From NCBI RefSeq assembly GCF_900113325.1, contig NZ_FOOY01000008.1:67388-130405 (forward strand): a stretch of 63,018 bases of DNA. Reading direction: 5' to 3'. Shown one piece after another: positions 34,984-44,220 of this stretch. How positions within the stretch are numbered: the stretch's first letter is position 1; each line of letters opens with the position of its first letter. The notes below the pieces were generated by a model. The model was given only the letters and a program-made list of their open reading frames with translations. It searched no databases and was not told the DNA's origin. The position numbers and the translations under genes are program-made. The DNA is from Sporolactobacillus nakayamae. GTDB taxonomy: Bacteria > Bacillota > Bacilli > Bacillales > Sporolactobacillaceae.

Positions 34984-35847
34984 TTATTTTATGACATACT
35001 GAAAGAGCGAGTGATCTGACCCAAACCACTGATAACGGTACTTAAAATAGACAATTAGGACGAGCAATAGGATCAGAACAACACATGTGGCAACGTCAGA
35101 AGCGGAAAAGCGATACTTAGTCAGAATATAGTCCGCCCGTTTTCCTGAGCTTTTCAACGAGTACCCTTTAACGAAAAGCGCATTACTGATCTCGTCACTG
35201 CGTCTTAAAGCCAGTGAGATCAAAGGAATGATGTACATACTGTAGAGCTTCACCTTATCCGTGAACTTCATGGCAGCGTAGTCCAGACCTCTTGCCTGCT
35301 CTGCTTCTCGTACCGTGTGCAGATCCTCGAGAAACATACCCGCTGATCTCAGTGACAAACCCAGCACATAGCTCGCGACAAACGGCATTTTCAATGTACG
35401 CAACGCAGCGAGAATATCTCGTTCGCGATTCGTTGAAAAATAAAAAATTGATGAGAGCAGCAATGCCAAAATCTTACTGTAGGCAATAAAAGCATTCATG
35501 ATCGGCTGGTCATAAAGCGCAAGTCCGAACACATGACCAATCACTTTATAATCTGGATCCTTTCCCGGGAAAAAGATAAAGGTGAGAAAGGTAAAGATTC
35601 CGGCGCAAAGGATTACCGGCAGATACATTTTTAAACTGCTGAGTGCAACTTTTGAATAGATAAAAAGAAGCAGCACGACTACTGCGAACATAAAATTTAA
35701 TTCCGGCATGTTAATAAACAAAGGAATAAATCCGGTGATGACAAACAGCAGCAGCCGTGACACCGGATGAAAGGAATAAAGTGGAGACTCCACTGGAATC
35801 AAAGCCAGTAAAGTCTTCATCATTTTTTTAGTTTGGACGCTTTCCAT
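34984..35847 (-). CDS. ECF transporter transmembrane protein EcfT
   Basis: About 287 residues with five or six hydrophobic helices. The coupling helices carry the Ala-Arg-Gly motif in EAEQARGLDYAA and a second, altered motif in LFVKGYSLK, where the family usually has ARG or RGY. It transmits motion of the ATPases to the substrate-binding S component. Start ATG after TGGAGG; an ATG four codons earlier overlaps that site. Confidence 0.9.
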   Translation of the reverse strand: MESVQTKKMMKTLLALIPVESPLYSFHPVSRLLLFVITGFIPLFINMPELNFMFAVVVLLLFIYSKVALSSLKMYLPVILCAGIFTFLTFIFFPGKDPDYKVIGHVFGLALYDQPIMNAFIAYSKILALLLSSIFYFSTNRERDILAALRTLKMPFVASYVLGLSLRSAGMFLEDLHTVREAEQARGLDYAAMKFTDKVKLYSMYIIPLISLALRRSDEISNALFVKGYSLKSSGKRADYILTKYRFSASDVATCVVLILLLVLIVYFKYRYQWFGSDHSLFQYVIK

Positions 35848-35914
35848 AATAACCTCCATTATTCTCTCTTGAGGAATTAATCCTCTGTTTTTCAGGTGAA
35901 AAGCGATCGACTAG

Positions 35915-36529
35915 TTAGGCCCAATACTTTTTGCAAAATGATTTTGATTTCACAATCAACGGTGACACGAATTTCAAAAGAATCGCGCCAAGAATAAACG
36001 ATGGTACAGTGTTGCCAATCGACCAGCCTAAAAATACGGTCAATGTTGACGATGGCGAGATCAGCCCGAACATTCTTAGTACCATCACACCCCAAGCCGC
36101 GCCGATCGCATTACAGAGAATGCCGCCAAACACGGTATAAACAGCCCAGTCTTTGCCACTTTTCAGCCGTGGATCACATTTAAAGAAGCGGAACGCCCAA
36201 CCGGCCAAAATTCCTTGAAGAAAGTTGCCCGGCGCGTAAGCGAGTGATACAGCGATCGATGCACTTCCAGCAATGGCATTAGAAATGAGTGGAAAAACAA
36301 TACTAGCGATTCCTCCCCACATGCCGAACCAGATACACCCAACGCTTTGAATCGCCTGACCAGGCCAGAATGCAGATACAAAACCAAGAGGAACAGCGAG
36401 ACTACCGAATGTGCCAACAACGACACCAACACCAATAAACAAGGCCATCATAATTACGTGGTTCATTTGCGGTGTTCTCAATTCGCCTTCATTTAAGCTC
36501 CAAACATTTGCGTTCATTTTCATATTCAT
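35915..36529 (-). CDS. ECF transporter substrate-binding (S) component
   Basis: 204 residues, about six hydrophobic helices (first near 28-48), with the small-residue-rich NAIAGSASIAVSLAYAPGN. A hydrophilic N-terminus of about 25 residues precedes the first helix. Its sequence does not match the vitamin or metal S components I know well. Being in an operon of hydantoinases and a diaminopropionate lyase, it most likely binds the pathway substrate rather than a vitamin. Start after AGGAGG. Confidence 0.82.
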   Translation of the reverse strand: MNMKMNANVWSLNEGELRTPQMNHVIMMALFIGVGVVVGTFGSLAVPLGFVSAFWPGQAIQSVGCIWFGMWGGIASIVFPLISNAIAGSASIAVSLAYAPGNFLQGILAGWAFRFFKCDPRLKSGKDWAVYTVFGGILCNAIGAAWGVMVLRMFGLISPSSTLTVFLGWSIGNTVPSFILGAILLKFVSPLIVKSKSFCKKYWA

Positions 36530-36595
36530 GAGTAGTCCTCCTATATATTTGTTTGATTTTTCTGAAATTATAATGTGAATTTAATTGAGACAGCA

Positions 36596-37963
36596 TTATT
36601 TCACATCAAGGAGCAGTGCTCCCTTACCTTTTCCACCTAAAAATTGATCCCCATCAACAATCAACTGTCCTTTTGAATAGATCTTAATCGGTTTTCCAGT
36701 TAATTTTTCATCCTTGTAGGGGCAGAAATCCGACGACATATGATGATCATGATCACCCATTATTTGCTCGGACTTTGGATCAAACACGATCATGTCAGCA
36801 TCCATACCAATATCGATTTTCCCTTTTCGGTCGGCGATTCCGAATACCTTGGCAGGGTTTTCCGACAACCATCCAACCACTTTTTCAATCCGTATCCCGC
36901 GACGGACAACGGCGTGTTCATACATGAGCGGTCCGAGCCACTCGATTCCATGCAGTCCGGGAGAAATTTTTGTAAAATTGGTTTTCGCATCTATTTTTTT
37001 ATCAGTGCTGTAATCACAATGATCACTGCTCACTATTGACAGTGTTCCATCCAGTAATCCACTCCATAGCGCTTCGATGTCTCTTTTTGTGCGCAATGGT
37101 GGTGCCATCACATATTTGTAACCGTCATCCCGCGTGTAGCAACTTTCGTCCAGTATTAGATAATGCGTGCATGTCTCTGCCGTTACATCAACTCCTTCGC
37201 GTTTTGCTTGTCTGATCAATTCAACACTTTCAGCAGTTGTTACGTGAACAATGTAAAGCTTGGCACCAGTCATTTTCGCGAACAGCAGTAAGCGGGAGAT
37301 GCATTCGATTTCTGCCATCGCCGGCCGACTTCCGGCGTAGTGCCGGACGTTGGCCATATCTTTAGCAAGCAGCCTTCCGGTCAATTCCTCACAAAAGGAA
37401 TCATTCTCCGCATGCACCATACAAAAACCGCCATACCTCGTTATCTCCTTCATTAGCGTCAGCATATCTGGATCTTCAATTTTAAAACCGGCAGCTTTGT
37501 AGGTTGTGAACATTTTAAACGAAGTAAATCCTTCATGTATTAAATCGTGAATCAAGTTCACAGTAGTATCCGAACTGTCCGTTACATGGGCGTGAATCCC
37601 ATAATCGATACAACTCTCATCCTGAATCTGTGAAATCCGGCGCGTGACTGCTGTACGCACATTTTCGTCTGGTCGCTGCACCGCAAAATCAATAAATGTT
37701 GTTGTTCCGCCAAACGCTGCCGCTCGGCTTCCAGTAAAAAAAGTATCTTCTGTATTTGCCGTTCCGCCCCAATGATCAATATGCGTGTGTACGTCAATGA
37801 TACCGGGAAGTACGTAACATCCTTTCGCATCAACTATTTCTGCTGCTTCAACGCTCAAACGGTCAGCAAGAATGGCTATTTTCCCATCGCTTACTCCAAT
37901 ATCCACCGCTCGAATTCCTGTTCCTGAACAGACGCTCCCATTTCTAATGATCAGATCCAGCAT
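36596..37963 (-). CDS. hyuA: Hydantoinase/dihydropyrimidinase, second copy
   Basis: 455 residues with the full metal set: HTH in IDVHTHIDHW, Lys in FTSFKMFTTY, His in CMVHAENDS, His in YIVHVTTAES, Asp in SSDHCDYS. Related to D-phenylhydantoinase (E. coli HyuA/YgeZ), which in E. coli lies beside ygeX and ygeY homologues, the same partners as here. Three bp after the D-aminoacylase-like gene. ATG after GAAGAAGG. Confidence 0.9.
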   Translation of the reverse strand: MLDLIIRNGSVCSGTGIRAVDIGVSDGKIAILADRLSVEAAEIVDAKGCYVLPGIIDVHTHIDHWGGTANTEDTFFTGSRAAAFGGTTTFIDFAVQRPDENVRTAVTRRISQIQDESCIDYGIHAHVTDSSDTTVNLIHDLIHEGFTSFKMFTTYKAAGFKIEDPDMLTLMKEITRYGGFCMVHAENDSFCEELTGRLLAKDMANVRHYAGSRPAMAEIECISRLLLFAKMTGAKLYIVHVTTAESVELIRQAKREGVDVTAETCTHYLILDESCYTRDDGYKYVMAPPLRTKRDIEALWSGLLDGTLSIVSSDHCDYSTDKKIDAKTNFTKISPGLHGIEWLGPLMYEHAVVRRGIRIEKVVGWLSENPAKVFGIADRKGKIDIGMDADMIVFDPKSEQIMGDHDHHMSSDFCPYKDEKLTGKPIKIYSKGQLIVDGDQFLGGKGKGALLLDVK

Positions 37964-37966
37964 AGG

Positions 37967-39589
37967 TCAGCCTTCTTCTCGGACATGCACCGAGCGACTG
38001 TAGTTTCTGCGGAACACAGTGCCACATGGCTTCCGATATGCTTTTTCTTCGTCAATAATTATCTCACCATTGACGATGACCTTGTCGATGCCGATATTAA
38101 ACTGGCGTGGATTCTCAAAAGTTGCCTGATCAATGATGGTATCCGGATCAAAAATCACAATGTCTGCAGCAAGTCCCTCACGTAGAACACCACGATCCTG
38201 AAAACCGATGATTCGTGCCGGTTGCGAGGTAAAACGACGAATCATTTGTTCGAGCGGAAGCACCTTCTCGTCACGAACGAAACGTCCGAGCACACGCGGA
38301 AATGATCCATACGCGCGCGGATGCGGTTCACCGCCAAGCAGACCGTCTGTTCCGAGTGTTCCAGCCGGGTGCTTAACGATCATTTTGATGTCATCTTCAT
38401 TGATCACAAAATCAATCATGCCGACAGCATTTTTTTCTTCATAGATCAAATCCAATGCGATCTGTGCGTAGTCGGTCCGACCATTCATCTTCCCTATTTC
38501 AACGATTGTTTTTCCGACACAATTCTGATTTTTTTCACTCTCAACCGAAGTCACGATAATACCGTTCCAGCCGGCCCATTTAGAAATGCTATCCCACCCC
38601 TTCAATGCGGTTTCCATTTCGTGAATCATTCGTCTCGAAAGTTCCGGATCCTCTAGCCGCTTCAACATCATTTCGGTTCCCCCGTCATGTGCCCATGGCG
38701 GCAGGGTTGCGCTCAGCATCGTGCTGCCTGCAGGATAAGGATACTGATCAAATGTCACTTCAAGGCCGTCCGCGCGTGCTTTGTCAATCTTTGCAAGCAC
38801 TTCCGGTGTCTTGTACCAATTGAATTGACCACAGTTTTTCAAATGAGAAAAATGGAGATGCGCATTGCAGCGCTTCATCATATCAATGAGTTCATCCATA
38901 GATTCAAGAATCTCATCACCTTCACTTCGCTGATGAATGACAAGCGGTACGCCGTATTCTCCGAGTACCATGCACAGGGCTTCCAACTCTTTCATTTCGG
39001 CAAAACAACATGGCGGATAAATCAATCCTGTTGACATACCGACCGCCCCCTCGTCAAGACAGCGACGCAATACCTTTTGCATTTGAGCAATTTCTTCATC
39101 CGTTGCCGGACGATCTTCCAGTCCCATTACCTCCATGCGAATATTACCGTGAGGGGCAAGAACGGCCAGATTATAGCTTGGGTGAACAGCTTCGATCTTC
39201 TTCAAATAGTCATCAATTGTATTCCAGTCCCATGAAATGTCTGGATTTCCATCAAGCCCTGATAAATTACCTCGCCAGTCTTCCTTGTAGGCATCTGGAA
39301 GCGGTGCAGCAGCAATGCCGTCTTGTCCAAGTAGTTCCGTTGTAATCCCTTGACGTACCTTGGCTTCAACAAGTGGATCGGCAAGAATAAATAGGTCGGT
39401 ATGCACATGCATGTCAATGAATCCTGGACAGACAACTTGATGATGTGCATCAAGTTCGGTTGTTCCTCTATCTTCCGTCAGCTTGCCTATTTTTGTAATC
39501 CTACCTTTATCCACTGCAATGTCTCCGTAAAACCAAGGAGAACCTGTACCATCGATAATACGTCCGTTTTTGATTAAAAGCTCATGCAT
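37967..39589 (-). CDS. D-aminoacylase family amidohydrolase
   Basis: 540 residues of the amidohydrolase-3/N-acyl-D-amino-acid deacylase family: metal ligands in GFIDMHVHTD, a conserved LHFSHLKNCG, and the C-terminal ADIVIFDPDTI strand. The position that holds the metal-bridging Cys (NCG) in D-aminoacylases reads GQDGIAAAP, so this is a variant subgroup. It would remove an N-acyl or N-carbamoyl group from a D-amino acid, fitting a pathway from D-hydantoin to D-diaminopropionate. ATG at 39589 chosen by spacing from AAAGAAG. Confidence 0.83.
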   Translation of the reverse strand: MHELLIKNGRIIDGTGSPWFYGDIAVDKGRITKIGKLTEDRGTTELDAHHQVVCPGFIDMHVHTDLFILADPLVEAKVRQGITTELLGQDGIAAAPLPDAYKEDWRGNLSGLDGNPDISWDWNTIDDYLKKIEAVHPSYNLAVLAPHGNIRMEVMGLEDRPATDEEIAQMQKVLRRCLDEGAVGMSTGLIYPPCCFAEMKELEALCMVLGEYGVPLVIHQRSEGDEILESMDELIDMMKRCNAHLHFSHLKNCGQFNWYKTPEVLAKIDKARADGLEVTFDQYPYPAGSTMLSATLPPWAHDGGTEMMLKRLEDPELSRRMIHEMETALKGWDSISKWAGWNGIIVTSVESEKNQNCVGKTIVEIGKMNGRTDYAQIALDLIYEEKNAVGMIDFVINEDDIKMIVKHPAGTLGTDGLLGGEPHPRAYGSFPRVLGRFVRDEKVLPLEQMIRRFTSQPARIIGFQDRGVLREGLAADIVIFDPDTIIDQATFENPRQFNIGIDKVIVNGEIIIDEEKAYRKPCGTVFRRNYSRSVHVREEG

Positions 39590-39607
39590 AAAATTCATCT
39601 TCTTTCG

Positions 39608-40789
39608 TTATTTTTCAGTTAGCAGCGCATGCATGATCGCCGCAAAGCCGTCAACTGCCTGTAGCAGCTGGTCGATCTCAATGTATTCATTGTCCGTATG
39701 TGCCAAGTTCTCCTGTGATGGACCGAAGCCGATCGTTGGTATGCCCGCTTCACCCGCAAAATGGCTTCCATTGGTGCAAAACGAATAATGTGACAGTTTT
39801 GCCGGTATGCCTGCAGCATGTAACGCCTGTAGCGACTTTTCAACAAAAACAGTGTTCTCATCATACATCCACGCCGGGAAGAAGCGTACGGCTTCGATCG
39901 TTTCACCTGTGTAACACCGATCGGTTCCTTTTGAGTAATAGACCTTTGCGTCAAACGTCGGATCGTCTTCCTTCAGCCGTTCGATAACGTTCTGAATCGG
40001 CTTCAAGACAGATTCCTTTGTTTCATTAACAAGGGTGCGTCGGTCAAATGTCGCTCGGCATGATGATGGCAGCACCGATTTTCCCGGATACGGAGACGAT
40101 ACAATATCGGTTAGCACTAATATCCCTTTGCCCATGAGCGGATCTTCAGGGGCAGGTAATTTTTCAATCTCTGCAAGCAGCTTCATCATTTGCAGAACAG
40201 CATTTACTCCTTTTTCAGGATTTGCAGAATGTACCGATACACCTTTTGTTTCCACAACGACTTCGGCACGACCGCGTTGACCACGGTTCAGATTCAATCC
40301 GGTTGCTTCTCCAATCACAACAATATCCGGATTGAATTTCTTACTGACCGTTCGTGTTGCAACCCCTTCAAAGGTCTCCTCATGAACGCTGCAGGAAATA
40401 ACAACACGTCCGGGAAATTGTCGCTTGGTTTCGCACGCAAATTGCTCGGCGGCAACAATCATTGCGCTGACTGATCCCTTCATATCCGAGCTTCCTCGGC
40501 CATACAATCTTCCATCCTTTTCCACTGGTTCAAACGGATCTGTTGCCCAATGCTCTTTATTTACCGGTACGGTATCAATGTGTCCGTCAAGCAGCAACGT
40601 CGGACCGTTGAGCGTGCCGTTGATAATAAGCGCAACATTTCCTAATGCGTCTACGGATACTTCATCGAATCCACAGTTCTTAGCAAATTCTGTGATGACA
40701 CCTGCTGCCTGGTCTTCAGCACCTGAGTAACTCTGCGCGGCGATCAGCGCTTTACATAAATGAATTACTTGATCTCTCGAATTAAACAT
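39608..40789 (-). CDS. ygeY: M20 family hydrolase, YgeY type
   Basis: 393 residues. Metal ligands: LLDGHIDTVP (near 70), GRGSSDMKGS (near 100), VHEETFEG (near 135, catalytic and metal Glu), VIGEATGL, and the C-terminal FGPSQENLAHTDNEYI. YgeY relatives have been linked to bacterial ureido/purine catabolism next to ygeX, as here. It probably hydrolyses an N-carbamoyl or N-acyl diaminopropionate. Overlaps dpaL by 8 bp. Confidence 0.88.
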   Translation of the reverse strand: MFNSRDQVIHLCKALIAAQSYSGAEDQAAGVITEFAKNCGFDEVSVDALGNVALIINGTLNGPTLLLDGHIDTVPVNKEHWATDPFEPVEKDGRLYGRGSSDMKGSVSAMIVAAEQFACETKRQFPGRVVISCSVHEETFEGVATRTVSKKFNPDIVVIGEATGLNLNRGQRGRAEVVVETKGVSVHSANPEKGVNAVLQMMKLLAEIEKLPAPEDPLMGKGILVLTDIVSSPYPGKSVLPSSCRATFDRRTLVNETKESVLKPIQNVIERLKEDDPTFDAKVYYSKGTDRCYTGETIEAVRFFPAWMYDENTVFVEKSLQALHAAGIPAKLSHYSFCTNGSHFAGEAGIPTIGFGPSQENLAHTDNEYIEIDQLLQAVDGFAAIMHALLTEK

Positions 40790-42038
40790 TTAACTCGTCC
40801 CTCGATTTCCCAATTAGATTCGGATATCTGCCCTTCCATACAATATCATGGTAGGATTGCTTATCCGTATCTCCTTCCGTGCTGATCAGCAGAATGCGAG
40901 AAGTGTCATCGATCGCCAATTTATTTTTATCAGCGGCAAACCCTGCTTCCGCGCAAAGCAAATAGAGTGCGCCCATGGTTACTGCACCTGATTCACCGGA
41001 AATCACCTGATCGTCGCCTCGGAGCGGGTTTCCGTAGATTCTCATTCCGAGTGCCGTCACATCATCGGAGCATGATAGTGCGCCGTACGAATATTTACTC
41101 AAAAACGCATACGCTGCGCGGTTAGGTTCTCCGCAAGCAAGCCCGGCCATGATTGTCGCCATGTCACCGCCTACCGACTGCATGGCTCCATCTTTCTGTT
41201 CAAAGGATTTAAAGTAGCAATCTGCCTGATTCGGTTCGACAAGAATAATTTTTGGCGGCGCGTCAGGATATTTGTGAAGAAAATATCCTGAAATCCCGCC
41301 CGCATACGATCCAACACCCGCCTGTAGAAAAATATGCGTTGGTGCCTCAGGCAATTGATCGGATATTTCTTTGGCAATGGCGGCATAGCCCTGCATGATC
41401 CAAAGCGGTATTTCCTCATACCCCGGCCATGACGTATCCTGAATCATCAGATAACCGTTTTCACGAGCCATTTGTTCACAGATTCTTACCGTGTCATCGT
41501 AATTTACATCACTTATCGCCACATCCGCGCCTTCGGCTTGTATTGATTCCAGCCTTCTTTGAGAAGATCCTTTCGGCATCCGAATCACTGATTTTAATCC
41601 AAGTTCGCGCGCAATCCAGGCAATGCCCCGCCCATGGTTTCCATCAGTTGCTGAAATGAAAGTTAGATCACCTATCTGCTCTCTCACTTTCTTTGTTTTC
41701 AGCTTCTCAAAAGACAACGCTTCAATAGGAAGTCCCAGCTTTTCTGCAAGACAATTAGCGATCGCATAAATCCCCCCCATTACTTTAAAAGCATTCAGTC
41801 CAAATCGATAAGATTCATCTTTCACATAAATCTTAGAGACGCCCAATTCACCGGCAAGTGCGTCAAGACTTCTTAGCGGCGTTGCTCTGTAGCTTTTGTG
41901 TGTTTTTTGAAAAGCAAGCACTTTCTCAACGACAGCCTCGGAGAAATCCTGTACATCTGCCGCATCCACATGACTCCATAATCCTTTGTTTTTCTCTGTC
42001 TTCAACACATTACTCAAGGAACAAAATTCCTCCTCCAC
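40782..42038 (-). CDS. dpaL: Diaminopropionate ammonia-lyase
   Basis: 418-residue PLP enzyme, YgeX/DpaL. The PLP lysine is in RFGLNAFKVMGG, the phosphate and substrate loop in SATDGNHGRGIAW, and GVGSYAGGISGY is the glycine loop. It converts 2,3-diaminopropionate to pyruvate and two ammonia; the characterised enzyme accepts both D and L isomers. First gene of a ten-gene operon. GTG start with GGAG 6 nt upstream; a TTG seven codons later, after GGAGGAGG, is a less likely alternative. Confidence 0.93.
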   Translation of the reverse strand: MEEEFCSLSNVLKTEKNKGLWSHVDAADVQDFSEAVVEKVLAFQKTHKSYRATPLRSLDALAGELGVSKIYVKDESYRFGLNAFKVMGGIYAIANCLAEKLGLPIEALSFEKLKTKKVREQIGDLTFISATDGNHGRGIAWIARELGLKSVIRMPKGSSQRRLESIQAEGADVAISDVNYDDTVRICEQMARENGYLMIQDTSWPGYEEIPLWIMQGYAAIAKEISDQLPEAPTHIFLQAGVGSYAGGISGYFLHKYPDAPPKIILVEPNQADCYFKSFEQKDGAMQSVGGDMATIMAGLACGEPNRAAYAFLSKYSYGALSCSDDVTALGMRIYGNPLRGDDQVISGESGAVTMGALYLLCAEAGFAADKNKLAIDDTSRILLISTEGDTDKQSYHDIVWKGRYPNLIGKSRDELNV

Positions 42039-42136
42039 TGATCACTCCGGAACACTCGCAACAATTAACCAACTTTTTTGTTTGGTAAATCAAATCTCTG
42101 TTGTCTGCTCATGAGCGCTTTATTAAGCTTAACTTG

Positions 42137-42165
42137 ACTATAAATTCAATTGTCTGTCTATTCAA
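42137..42165 (-). promoter_or_regulatory. Sigma-A promoter of the dpaL operon
   Basis: On the minus strand TTGAAT (42160-42165) and TATAGT (42137-42142) are exactly 17 bp apart; the inferred start point is near 42130. No properly spaced GG-N10-GC sigma-54 promoter is present in the gap. Operator palindrome 1 overlaps the -35 box by two bases. Confidence 0.75.
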
Positions 42166-42182
42166 GTATCGAATTGATACTT
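42164..42182. promoter_or_regulatory. Operator palindrome 1
   Basis: AAGTATC-GAATT-GATACTT has perfect 7-bp arms. Its centre is about 43 bp upstream of the inferred dpaL start point, the position used by activators that touch RNA polymerase at the -35 region. Confidence 0.8.
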
Positions 42183-42337
42183 ACTATTTTGTTTTCACAA
42201 CAGATGGTGTCACAATATATGACATGATAATTGTTTTAAAACCAAGACTTTGATATGGTAATAACAGCAGGAATATAAGAAAAGTAACAAGATTGACTAC
42301 TTTACGGTCTACCATTTTCAGGATCAAAGAGGAAACC

Positions 42338-42354
42338 AGTATCAAAATGATACT
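42338..42354. promoter_or_regulatory. Operator palindrome 2
   Basis: AGTATC-AAAAT-GATACT has perfect 6-bp arms and the same consensus as palindrome 1. It is 19 bp centre to centre from palindrome 3, in front of the regulator gene. Confidence 0.8.
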
Positions 42355-42355
42355 C

Positions 42356-42374
42356 AAATATCAATTTGATACTT
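42356..42374. promoter_or_regulatory. Operator palindrome 3
   Basis: AAATATC-AATTT-GATACTT matches in six of seven arm positions. It ends 16 bp before the regulator start codon, next to its ribosome site (GAGGTGA), which suggests autoregulation. A TGTCA/TGACA inverted repeat at 42208-42224 is a separate motif. Confidence 0.75.
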
Positions 42375-42390
42375 TATCGAGGTGATCTTC

Positions 42391-44115
42391 ATGTATGTCG
42401 AATTACGCGACGTTCAATCCACCATTCAGCAAATTGTCATGGCGATCTCAGCTGTCTTGAAAATTGAAGTCGAGGTCGCTGACGCGGATTTATTTCGTAT
42501 TGCGGGAACCGGGTTGATCAAACAGAAAATATGGCAGGAAATGAGCGGAGAAGATGCGGTTTACCGGCAATGTGTCGAGAGCGGCCAGACGATAATCATT
42601 GATCGCCCGGGCTTCAACGAGATCTGCGCGCTTTGTCCCCATGTCGGCAATTGCGCAGAGTATGGGGAAATTTGCACCCCAATTAAAATTAATGAACAGG
42701 TCATCGGCGTCATCGGACTGATCGCTTTCAGCCCCGAACAACGTGAAAAATTATTTGGCGATCAAGATGCTAATGTCTATTTTCTCAAAAAGATGTCCGA
42801 TGTGATCGCGACCAAAGTAAATGAAAACATCATCTTCAGACAGCAGCTGATCGCAGAAAAAAAGATTTCCACACTCGTTAACTGCATTGATATGGGGCTT
42901 TTAATGCTTAATAAAGGCACCTGTGAATTCATCAGCGGTACCGCACGTAAAATGCTGCAGCTGCGCGATGAAGAAGAACCGAGCCAGGACCTGATTTCCC
43001 AGTTTTCAGGTCATCAAAAAATCGGGACAAACGGAGCAATTCTCTGGATTAACCTTGGATCCTATCGAAAGAAATTTTTCATCTCTGTACATCAAATCGA
43101 TGTTCAGGAAAAGGATGAGGCGGAAGTTATTCTAATCGAAGATCCCGAGCACATCACTCAGATGGCCACCCATATAACTATTGATAAGCAAAATCAAACG
43201 AGTGGATTAATCGGTTCTTCACCGGCTATCCAAAATATAAAACAAGTACTCTCCAAGATAAAAGACGAAACAATCCCGATCCTGTTTAATGGTGAGGATG
43301 GCACAGGAAAAACCTTTGCGGCACATTTTGTACATGTTTCGGCAAACAAACCGGATGAACTCTTTCGAAAGGTTAATGCATCCTACTATTCGGAAAGCGA
43401 CTTGAACCATCTATTATTCGGTGATCAAGCAAATGCGTCACAGCCGGGTTATCTGGAAAAATTGGACGGCGGCACACTCGTTCTGGATGAAATCGACCGC
43501 ATCGGGCAATCCACCCAGCTTCTTTTAACTAAATTTCTTAGTGACAAACTGATTGATCGCGATGGTCAGCCGTTTAAGGTCAATGTCCGTCTCATCAGCG
43601 CAACAAACAAAAATCTGATGGAACTTGTGGGAAGCGGGCGATTCCGTCAAGATTTATATTATAAAATCGGTGTCGTACCGCTCTATATGCCGCCGCTCCG
43701 CCAACGCAAGGATGACATTATGATGCTCGCTGACTACTTCCTAAGTCTATTGAATTTAAAAACAGAATCCTTTCGTAAAACCTTTGCTCGCGAGATTCAA
43801 AATGTCGTCGCCAGCTATGATTGGCCGGGAAATATTCAAGAACTCTCCAACGCTGTCGAATACGCATTTAATGTTTCTGATGAACCAGTTATTCGCGTGG
43901 ACCATTTTCCTGATTATTTGCTCGAAAAATATCGGCACCGCGCAAAGCAATCGAATGAGATTTTCAATTTGCATGTGATCGAACGAGAAACAATAAAAAA
44001 GGCGCTGATTAAAATGAAAAACGAGGGCAAGAAAAAAGAAGATGCCGCCGCCCTGCTCGGCATTGGACGCGCCACCCTGTTCCGGAAAATATCCGAATAT
44101 CAATTGAACGCGTAA
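42391..44115 (+). CDS. AAA+ activator of the sigma-54 activator family lacking GAFTGA
   Basis: 574 residues. An N-terminal sensor region (1-150) has four cysteines (79, 82, 88, 95; C-x2-C-x5-C-x6-C). A PAS-like linker follows. The AAA+ domain (about 265-490) has Walker A GEDGTGKT, Walker B GGTLVLDEID and Arg-finger region GRFRQDLYYKI. A Fis-type helix-turn-helix (KKEDAAALLGIGRATLFRKI) ends it. Where family members have GAFTGA after LFG, this has LLFGDQANASQPG, so contact with sigma-54 is unlikely; TyrR is a known member that works without it. Divergent from dpaL with three palindromes between. ATG 7 nt after GAGGTGA. Confidence 0.88.
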   Translation: MYVELRDVQSTIQQIVMAISAVLKIEVEVADADLFRIAGTGLIKQKIWQEMSGEDAVYRQCVESGQTIIIDRPGFNEICALCPHVGNCAEYGEICTPIKINEQVIGVIGLIAFSPEQREKLFGDQDANVYFLKKMSDVIATKVNENIIFRQQLIAEKKISTLVNCIDMGLLMLNKGTCEFISGTARKMLQLRDEEEPSQDLISQFSGHQKIGTNGAILWINLGSYRKKFFISVHQIDVQEKDEAEVILIEDPEHITQMATHITIDKQNQTSGLIGSSPAIQNIKQVLSKIKDETIPILFNGEDGTGKTFAAHFVHVSANKPDELFRKVNASYYSESDLNHLLFGDQANASQPGYLEKLDGGTLVLDEIDRIGQSTQLLLTKFLSDKLIDRDGQPFKVNVRLISATNKNLMELVGSGRFRQDLYYKIGVVPLYMPPLRQRKDDIMMLADYFLSLLNLKTESFRKTFAREIQNVVASYDWPGNIQELSNAVEYAFNVSDEPVIRVDHFPDYLLEKYRHRAKQSNEIFNLHVIERETIKKALIKMKNEGKKKEDAAALLGIGRATLFRKISEYQLNA

Positions 44116-44170
44116 AATGGAAGTGGTCATGCAGTACATTTTCCTGTTCGTAACCTGTTTTTTCGCATTA

Positions 44171-44202
44171 CAAAAGCGGAGCCCATCACTCCGCTACTTT
44201 TG
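44171..44202. terminator. Hairpin between convergent genes
   Basis: CAAAAGCGGAG pairs with CTCCGCTACTTTTG (small bulge). It probably ends both the regulator and the aminotransferase transcripts, though the T runs are short. Confidence 0.6.
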
Positions 44203-44220
44203 CATCCCCTGTCTATCCCA

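Noticed and set aside
42050-42075. Sigma-54 promoter for dpaL
   Set aside because: TTGGTTAATTGTTGC has 9 instead of 10 bases between GG and GC and lies too close to the start codon; a well-spaced sigma-A promoter is present upstream.
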